Shown here: piece after piece, positions 59,017-64,000 of the stretch
How the letters are laid out: each line of letters opens with the position of its first letter
Numbering within the stretch: position 1 is the stretch's first letter
Assembly (NCBI RefSeq): GCF_903969135.1
Contig: NZ_LR824569.1
Span: 4,857,001 to 4,921,000, forward strand
DNA: 64,000 nt
Direction of reading: 5' to 3'
DNA from: Chryseobacterium sp. JV274
GTDB taxonomy: Bacteria; Bacteroidota; Bacteroidia; Flavobacteriales; Weeksellaceae
The notes under the pieces: model-generated
Seen by the model: the letters and a program-made list of their open reading frames with translations, nothing else
Told to the model about the DNA's origin: nothing
Database searches by the model: none
Translations under genes and position numbers: made by a program

Positions 59017-59976
59017 ATGAAAAAATTTACCTCTGTAAGTGATGTTGAAAACTTACAGGAAATCATAAAAAAAGCTTTACAAATAAAAGCAGCTCCCCTT
59101 ACCGAAACGGAAAAAGGAAAGGGAAAAACAATTGGACTTGTATTTTTAAATTCAAGCTTAAGAACCCGTCTCAGCAGTCAGATTGCAGCACAAAACCTGG
59201 GGTTGAATGTGCTGACATTAAATGCTGCACAGGAAGCCTGGAATTTAGAGTTTGCTGACGGAGCTGTCATGAACGGAGATACCGTAGAGCATATCAAAGA
59301 TGCAATTGAAGTTTTAAATCAATATTGTGATATCATTGCTGTGCGTTGTTTTGCAGGAATGAAGAGCAAAGAAGATGATGTAAATGAAAGCATCTTGAGC
59401 CAGTTTGAAAAACATGCAAAAGTTCCTGTAATCTCATTGGAATCTGCAACCCGTCACCCGCTGCAAAGTCTGGCAGACTGTATTACGATTACAGAAAGCT
59501 GGAAAAAAGAACATAAACCAAAAGTGGTATTGACCTGGGCGCCACACATCAAACCTATTGCACATGCCGTTGGAAACTCTTTTGCGGAGTGGATGCAGGA
59601 AATGGATGTAGAGTTGGTAATTGCCAATCCTGAAGGATATGATTTGGATAAAAACTTCACTAAAGATGTGAAAGTAATCCATGATCAGGACGAGGCGTTA
59701 AAAGATGCAGATTTTATCTATGTAAAAAACTGGTCTTCTTTTGATGATTATGCAGCAATGCCTGAAGTGAAAGGTGACTGGATGCTTACCAATGAAAAAT
59801 TGGCCAATACCAACGACGCAAAGGTAATGCACTGTCTTCCGGTCCGCCGTAATGTTGAGTTGAGTGATGAGGTGATGGATGGAGACCATTCTATTATTTA
59901 TCAGCAGGCAAAAAACCGTATTTTCTCTGCACAGGCTGTGTTCAGTGAAATTTTAGATGAGCTGCATGCCGGATAA
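59017..59976 (+). CDS. argF': N-acylornithine carbamoyltransferase, probably N-succinylornithine-specific
   Basis: A 319-residue cytosolic transcarbamylase acting on N-acylornithine, not free ornithine. SSLRTR (46-51) and HPLQSLAD (147-154, HPLQ) bind carbamoyl phosphate; HCLPVRRN is near 271-278. It aligns without gaps over the N-terminal ~100 residues with Bacteroides fragilis N-succinylornithine transcarbamylase as I remember it. Position 90, which sets acyl specificity (Pro in that enzyme, Glu in Xanthomonas N-acetylornithine transcarbamylase), is Val in GDTVEHI. Published mutation of that Glu to Val or Pro gave succinylornithine activity, as recalled. Assignment to the family is firm; specificity is an inference. 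Confidence 0.94.
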   Translation: MKKFTSVSDVENLQEIIKKALQIKAAPLTETEKGKGKTIGLVFLNSSLRTRLSSQIAAQNLGLNVLTLNAAQEAWNLEFADGAVMNGDTVEHIKDAIEVLNQYCDIIAVRCFAGMKSKEDDVNESILSQFEKHAKVPVISLESATRHPLQSLADCITITESWKKEHKPKVVLTWAPHIKPIAHAVGNSFAEWMQEMDVELVIANPEGYDLDKNFTKDVKVIHDQDEALKDADFIYVKNWSSFDDYAAMPEVKGDWMLTNEKLANTNDAKVMHCLPVRRNVELSDEVMDGDHSIIYQQAKNRIFSAQAVFSEILDELHAG

Positions 59977-59993
59977 TTTTTTTAATTCAGAAT

Positions 59994-60034
59994 CTTGATC
60001 CTTGTCAAGGTTTTAAACCTTGATAAGGATCAAG
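59994..60034. repeat. 41-bp near-perfect palindrome (CCTTGTCAAGG type)
   Basis: CTTGATCCTTGTCAAGGTTT and its complement around a single T, with one G:T mismatch (position 60004 against 60024). Related to 46834-46869. It sits between argF' and argB; a TTG within it begins an alternative, unlikely argB start. Confidence 0.85.
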
Positions 60035-60067
60035 GATAGAAAAGTAAGGATCTCAAAAAATTTACAA

Positions 60068-60862
60068 ATGAAAGAAAAGTTATACATCATAAAAATTGGC
60101 GGAGCTTTAATTGATGATGAAGAGTTGTTAACCCAATTCTTAGAACAATTTTCTGAAATTCAGGAAAAGAAGATCCTTGTTCATGGCGGAGGAAAGTTGG
60201 CTACAACATTAGCGGATAAACTGGGTGTTGAACAGAAAATGATCAACGGAAGGAGGATTACGGATAAAGAAACACTGGATATTGTAACCATGGTATATGC
60301 AGGGGGAATCAATAAAAATATTGTTGAAAAGCTGCAGCAGAAAAAATGCAATGCCATAGGATTCTCCGGTGCAGATGGGAATCTGATCAAAGCCAAAAAA
60401 AGAGAAGATCCTGAGATAGATTTCGGATTTGTGGGAGATATCAATAAGAAAAGCGTGAATAAAAAGCTGGTTTCAAAATTAATGAAACTGAATCTTGTTC
60501 CTGTATTTTCAGCGATTACCCACGATAGAAAAGGAAATCTCTTCAATACCAATGCAGATACCATTGCATCTGTAATGGCGCAAGCTCTTTCAGAGAAATA
60601 TGAAGTTGAACTGTTGTATTGTTTTGATAAAGAAGGTGTTTTAGAAGATGTGAACGACCCCGAATCAGTGATCAAAAGTGTTACAGCAGGAGAGTTTGCG
60701 GTATTAAAAGAAGAAGGAAAGCTTCACAAAGGGATTTTACCCAAACTTGAAAATGCGCTTGGAGCGATAAAAAATAATGTAGATAAAGTGTTTCTGATTA
60801 AAGAAACAGAACTGAAAAACCATATAGAAAATCATCATGCAGGAACTGAAATCTGTTTATAA
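60068..60862 (+). CDS. argB: N-acylglutamate kinase
   Basis: A 264-residue cytosolic amino-acid kinase phosphorylating N-acylglutamate. Start at ATG 60068: the frame extends back to a TTG at 60020 inside a palindromic repeat, which gives an unlikely leader peptide. IKIGGALID (8-16, Lys9 and Gly-Gly), LVHGGGKLA (37-45), GFSGADGN, and NTNADTIASVMA. The absence of an extended N-terminal helix suggests the arginine-insensitive, E. coli-like dimer. It overlaps argE by 26 bases. Confidence 0.95.
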   Translation: MKEKLYIIKIGGALIDDEELLTQFLEQFSEIQEKKILVHGGGKLATTLADKLGVEQKMINGRRITDKETLDIVTMVYAGGINKNIVEKLQQKKCNAIGFSGADGNLIKAKKREDPEIDFGFVGDINKKSVNKKLVSKLMKLNLVPVFSAITHDRKGNLFNTNADTIASVMAQALSEKYEVELLYCFDKEGVLEDVNDPESVIKSVTAGEFAVLKEEGKLHKGILPKLENALGAIKNNVDKVFLIKETELKNHIENHHAGTEICL

Positions 60863-61919
60863 TAAAGAAGAATTATTGAATAATGCGGTCGGATTGCTTA
60901 AAAATTTGATTGAGATTCCTTCATTCAGTAAAGATGAATTCAGTACCTCAGTAGAAATTGAGAACTTTTTCGCAAAACATCAGATTCCTGCGAAGCGTTT
61001 TAAAAACAACATCTGGGCAGTGAATAAACACTTTGATGTGTTTAAACCTTCCGTTTTACTGAATACGCATCATGATACCGTAAAACCTAATAAAGCTTAC
61101 ACGCTGGATCCTTTTGTTCCTGTTGAAAAAGACGGGAAACTGTTTGGATTGGGAAGCAATGATGCCGGAGCTTCTCTGGTTTCTATGGCGCAGGTTTTTT
61201 TACACTTTTATGATAAAGAAGATTTAAAATATAATTTAGTTATTGCTTTGACGGCAGAGGAGGAGATTTCAGGATTTGATGGAATTGAAGCACTGTTTCC
61301 GCAGCTACCCAACGTAGAACTCGCCATTGTAGGAGAACCCACACAGATGAATCTGGCGATTGCAGAAAAAGGACTTCTTGTGATTGATGGAGAAATGAAA
61401 GGGACTCCTTCTCATGCCGCTCATCCTAATCATGATAACTCGATTATAAAATGTATGCAGGATCTCCAGAATATTTTAGCCTTTAAATTTCCAAAGGTTT
61501 CAGAATACCTGGGAGAGGTTAAAGTTACTTTATCAGGTATTCATGCGGGAGTCCAGCACAATGTCGTTCCAGAGTCGTGTAATTTCACACTGGATGTGAG
61601 AGTGACAGACGAATATTCCAATCAGGAAGCATTTGAAATTATCCAGTCTCAGATGAAATCTACTTTGACAGCAAGATCATTCAGACTGAATTCTTCAAAA
61701 ATTGAAATGGATCATCCGTTTGTAAAAGCAGGAATTGAGATCGGCAGGAGAACGTACGGTTCGCCCACCTCTTCAGATCAGGCGATTATTCCATGTACAT
61801 CCGTAAAAATGGGACCTGGAGACAGTAGGCGCTCTCACACTGCAGATGAATTTATCTATATCCATGAAATAGAAGAAGGAATAGAAATCTACATCAGAAT
61901 TTTAGAAAAAGTGTTATAA
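60837..61919 (+). CDS. argE: N-acylornithine/N-acylcitrulline deacylase (M20 family)
   Basis: A 360-residue cytosolic two-metal hydrolase. Ligands visible: His in LNTHHDTVKP (about 75-84), Asp in GSNDAGA (about 101-107), Glu-Glu in TAEEEISG (about 131-138), Glu in VGEPTQM (about 157-163) and a late His in RRSHTADEF (about 335-343). In the N-acylated pathway with carbamoyltransferase before deacylation, the substrate would be N-acylcitrulline. Its ATG lies 26 bases inside argB, so translation is coupled. Confidence 0.93.
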   Translation: MQELKSVYNKEELLNNAVGLLKNLIEIPSFSKDEFSTSVEIENFFAKHQIPAKRFKNNIWAVNKHFDVFKPSVLLNTHHDTVKPNKAYTLDPFVPVEKDGKLFGLGSNDAGASLVSMAQVFLHFYDKEDLKYNLVIALTAEEEISGFDGIEALFPQLPNVELAIVGEPTQMNLAIAEKGLLVIDGEMKGTPSHAAHPNHDNSIIKCMQDLQNILAFKFPKVSEYLGEVKVTLSGIHAGVQHNVVPESCNFTLDVRVTDEYSNQEAFEIIQSQMKSTLTARSFRLNSSKIEMDHPFVKAGIEIGRRTYGSPTSSDQAIIPCTSVKMGPGDSRRSHTADEFIYIHEIEEGIEIYIRILEKVL

Positions 61920-62008
61920 ATAATGGAAGAATGAAGCAGAAAGATGGAAGTTATAGAGTTTGTAATTCGCTTCCAGCCATCAGTTTCAGGTTTCCAGCTC
62001 AATATATG

Positions 62009-62149
62009 TTTTGACTCTGTCCGGCAGGCATTAGAAGTTTAGTTTTTAATAAGATTTATGCAAAAAGAAAATTAAAAATGAAAGCTTCACAAGGAAATGT
62101 TTTTTTATAGTTAATAGTAATAAGGATTGCCTTGCCGGGCATGTCAAAA
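62009..62149. repeat. Inverted-repeat pair in the argE-argH gap
   Basis: TTTTGACTCTGTCCGGCAGG (from 62009) is approximately the reverse complement of the segment 62126-62149 (TTGCCTTGCCGGGCATGTC). Arms about 23 bases, 94 bases between, AT-rich inside. The 255-base gap holds no gene. Confidence 0.6.
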
Positions 62150-62174
62150 TCAATCAGTATTTTAAATAAATCAT

Positions 62175-63479
62175 ATGAAAAAAATATGGCAGAAGGATGA
62201 CCTTGCCACCAATATATTAGTCAATAATTTTACCGTTGGGAAAGATCTTGACTTTGACGAGCGTTTGGCCAAATATGATGTCAAAGGTTCTATGGCACAT
62301 TGCAAAATGTTAGCAGAAACCGGGATTATTTCCCAGGAAGAATCAGAGCAGATGTTATCTGTTTTAAATAGTATTTTACATAAAATTGAAGACGGTAGTT
62401 TTGAAATTGATAAAGATGCTGAGGATATCCATTCTCAGATAGAAGCTATTCTCATTGAAGAATTAGGAGATACGGGAAAGAAAATCCATACCGCAAGATC
62501 AAGAAATGATCAGGTTTTGTTGGATATCAAGCTGTATTTATTAGATGAAATCCGTGAGATAACAGCTCTTACCGACGAGTTTTTCCAGATTTTAATTCAA
62601 CTGGCGGATCAGCATAAAAATGTGTTGCTTCCTGGATATACCCATTTGCAGATTGCAATGCCTTCCTCATTCGGATTGTGGTTTGGTGCTTATGCTGAAG
62701 CACTTTTGGATGATGTGGAAATGCTGTTTTCAGTGAAGAATATCATTAATAAAAATCCGTTGGGATCAGCTGCCGGCTATGGTTCATCTTTTCCGATCAA
62801 CCGTGAAAGTACGACCTATAATTTAGGATTCCAGTCCATGAATTATAATTCTGTGTATGCTCAGATGACCCGTGGAAAGTCGGAAAAAATGCTGGCAATG
62901 TCAATGGCAACTTTAGCGGGAACGCTTGGGAAGTTTGCGTATGATGTATGTCTGTATTTGAACCAAAATTTTAATTTCATCAGCTTCCCAAAAGAATTTA
63001 CCACAGGAAGCAGTATTATGCCTCATAAAAAGAATCCGGATATCTTTGAGCTGGTTCGTGCACGATGCAACAGAATTCAGTCACTTCCGAATGAACTTAT
63101 TTTATTGACAAACAATCTGCCTTCAGGATATCACAGAGATGTACAGCTTACGAAAGAAATTCTTTTCCCTGCGATAGATTCTTTAAAGGAATGTCTGGAA
63201 ATCCTAAGCTATACTTTACCGAATATTCAGGTAAAAGACGGAATTCTGGAAGATGAGAAATACAAATATCTTTTCAGCGTAGAAAAGATCAATGAAGAGG
63301 TGAAAAGCGGAAGCTCATTCCGTGATGCTTATGTGAAAGTAGGACAGGAGATTGAAAGCAATGCGTTTGAGTTTGAACCTGGAAACCTTGAACATACCCA
63401 TCAGGGAAGTATCGGAAATCTTTGTCTGGGTAAAATAGAATATCAGTTCAATAAATTGAAAAATAAATTATTGGGTTAG
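62175..63479 (+). CDS. argH: Argininosuccinate lyase
   Basis: A 434-residue cytosolic enzyme that splits argininosuccinate to arginine and fumarate, the last step. Signature GSSIMPHKKNPDIFELVRARCNR (about 277-299) of the fumarase/aspartase superfamily, TARSRNDQV (about 103-111, with substrate-binding Arg and Asn), and TPGYTHLQ-like LPGYTHLQIAMP (about 154-165). Slightly shorter than E. coli ArgH (457). Last gene of the operon, after a repeat-filled gap. Confidence 0.95.
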   Translation: MKKIWQKDDLATNILVNNFTVGKDLDFDERLAKYDVKGSMAHCKMLAETGIISQEESEQMLSVLNSILHKIEDGSFEIDKDAEDIHSQIEAILIEELGDTGKKIHTARSRNDQVLLDIKLYLLDEIREITALTDEFFQILIQLADQHKNVLLPGYTHLQIAMPSSFGLWFGAYAEALLDDVEMLFSVKNIINKNPLGSAAGYGSSFPINRESTTYNLGFQSMNYNSVYAQMTRGKSEKMLAMSMATLAGTLGKFAYDVCLYLNQNFNFISFPKEFTTGSSIMPHKKNPDIFELVRARCNRIQSLPNELILLTNNLPSGYHRDVQLTKEILFPAIDSLKECLEILSYTLPNIQVKDGILEDEKYKYLFSVEKINEEVKSGSSFRDAYVKVGQEIESNAFEFEPGNLEHTHQGSIGNLCLGKIEYQFNKLKNKLLG

Positions 63480-63483
63480 AATC

Positions 63484-63616
63484 TAAGCCATTAAGGTCAA
63501 TAAAAACTTAAGCAAAAATCAGTAGAATTTCTAAATTATTTTAGCCTGCTGCCTTTTCGTTGTGAAAGCCTTAATCTTTAAATCTTATCTGCTTAAGTGA
63601 TCTTAATGGCTTAATT
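63484..63616. repeat. CTTAATGG-type inverted repeat after argH
   Basis: AAGCCATTAAGGTC and AACTTAAGC (63486-63513) are inverted to GCTTAAGTGATCTTAATGGC (from 63590). Another CTTAATGGTTTAA is at 63771-63785. The 318-base gap 63480-63797 has no gene and only degenerate repeats. Confidence 0.6.
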
Positions 63617-63797
63617 GTAATCCTGCTCTTTGAATTTGATGATTGATTGTAACTGAACTATTAAGGAAGATGAAGACTTTAAGGTAAGGTAAGAAAATCC
63701 GGAATTTTTTAGCCGCATAGTTTTAAAATTCGCATGCGAATTCTTTAATTATTCTTCACCTTTTAAAAGTTCTTAATGGTTTAAAAATAAAAGGGAT

Positions 63798-64000
63798 TTA
63801 TTCCAGGTCAATTTTAAACTTGGTAGATTTTTTTACCTCGTGAAGTACAATAGAACTATGGTATTGTCCGATGTTAGGAATGTTTGAAATGACATTAACG
63901 GCAAATTCATTATACGAATTAATGTCTTTGGCTATAATTTTCAGCATATAGTCATACTCTCCGGAAAGACTGATGATTTCCTGTACTTCATCATATTTTC
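63798..64000 (-). CDS. Lrp/AsnC-family regulator, C-terminal ligand-binding part (truncated)
   Basis: The minus strand is open from the window end to TAA at 63798-63800: 67 codons with no start in the window. Residues include SGEYDYMLKIIAKDINSY, NIPNIGQYHSSIVLHEVKKS and KFKIDLE, the RAM domain of Lrp/AsnC proteins (gate GEYDYxLKI, effector loop around IPNIG). The N-terminal HTH should lie beyond the window. Next to the arginine operon an amino-acid-sensing regulator would fit, though the operon promoter is 9 kb away. Confidence 0.88.
   Translation of the reverse strand, partial: KYDEVQEIISLSGEYDYMLKIIAKDINSYNEFAVNVISNIPNIGQYHSSIVLHEVKKSTKFKIDLE

Noticed and set aside
60020..60067. TTG start for argB
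   Set aside because: The extra 16 residues come from a palindromic repeat; ATG at 60068 gives the usual N-terminus with IKIGG at 8-12.
60181..60675. 164-codon minus-strand open frame
   Set aside because: Antisense to argB, with no protein-family resemblance.

Overview
The window looks like chromosomal DNA of a Chryseobacterium-type flavobacterium (Weeksellaceae). The evidence is the AT-rich composition, promoters of the Bacteroidota form TAnnTTTG without clear Shine-Dalgarno sites, two secreted enzymes with type IX secretion sorting tails, a fused SecDF, a TonB-linked outer-membrane beta-barrel, and an arginine operon with the carbamoyltransferase type used on N-acylated ornithine. The genus is inferred from overall resemblance; no search was run.

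Layout. 1-8 kb: tail of a truncated gene, a secreted hypothetical protein, a DEAD-box-type RNA helicase, then minus-strand envelope genes (TPR protein, SGNH hydrolase, lipoproteins, membrane protein) and a YqhD-like alcohol dehydrogenase. 8-21.8 kb: PEP carboxylase, T9SS-secreted subtilase, a sugar-nucleotide cluster (DegT aminotransferase, 4-TM protein, GalE, cytidylyltransferase-like protein), outer-membrane barrel protein, dapF-mltG, and pnuC with a low-complexity lipoprotein. 21.9-33 kb: amino-acid permease, Ycf48-like propeller, hemN, T9SS-secreted sugar dehydrogenase, secDF, Tet-type MFS pump, arylamine N-acetyltransferase. 34.5-42.5 kb: tatA-PAP2-TPR-trmL, rlmH, BrkB-family protein, nhaA and rel.

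42.9-53.8 kb is a carboxylate-use island on the minus strand: porin, MHS transporter with a periplasmic insert, two tiny membrane proteins, a histidine kinase whose sensor is a sodium:solute-symporter domain, a stand-alone receiver, a propionyl-CoA-synthetase-like enzyme and acetyl-CoA synthetase. It would cover entry, sensing and CoA activation of short carboxylates.

53.9-63.5 kb is a complete arginine pathway: a divergent IS1-InsA-like zinc-ribbon/HTH protein, then GNAT-argG-argC-argD-argF'-argB-argE-argH. Residue 90 of the carbamoyltransferase is Val, which points to N-succinylornithine rather than N-acetylornithine. The window closes with a truncated Lrp/AsnC regulator.

The other striking property is the density of intergenic repeats: a ~150-bp repeat in inverted orientation at both ends of the tatA-rlmH block with a third relic near position 700; palindromic GTCATTCTGA elements; CCTTGTCA palindromes; CTTAATGG motifs; and a heptamer tandem array. 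Each of the four gaps of about 40 bp or more in the distal arginine operon (argC onward) holds a different palindrome or inverted repeat. No tRNA, rRNA, CRISPR array or intact insertion sequence was seen.
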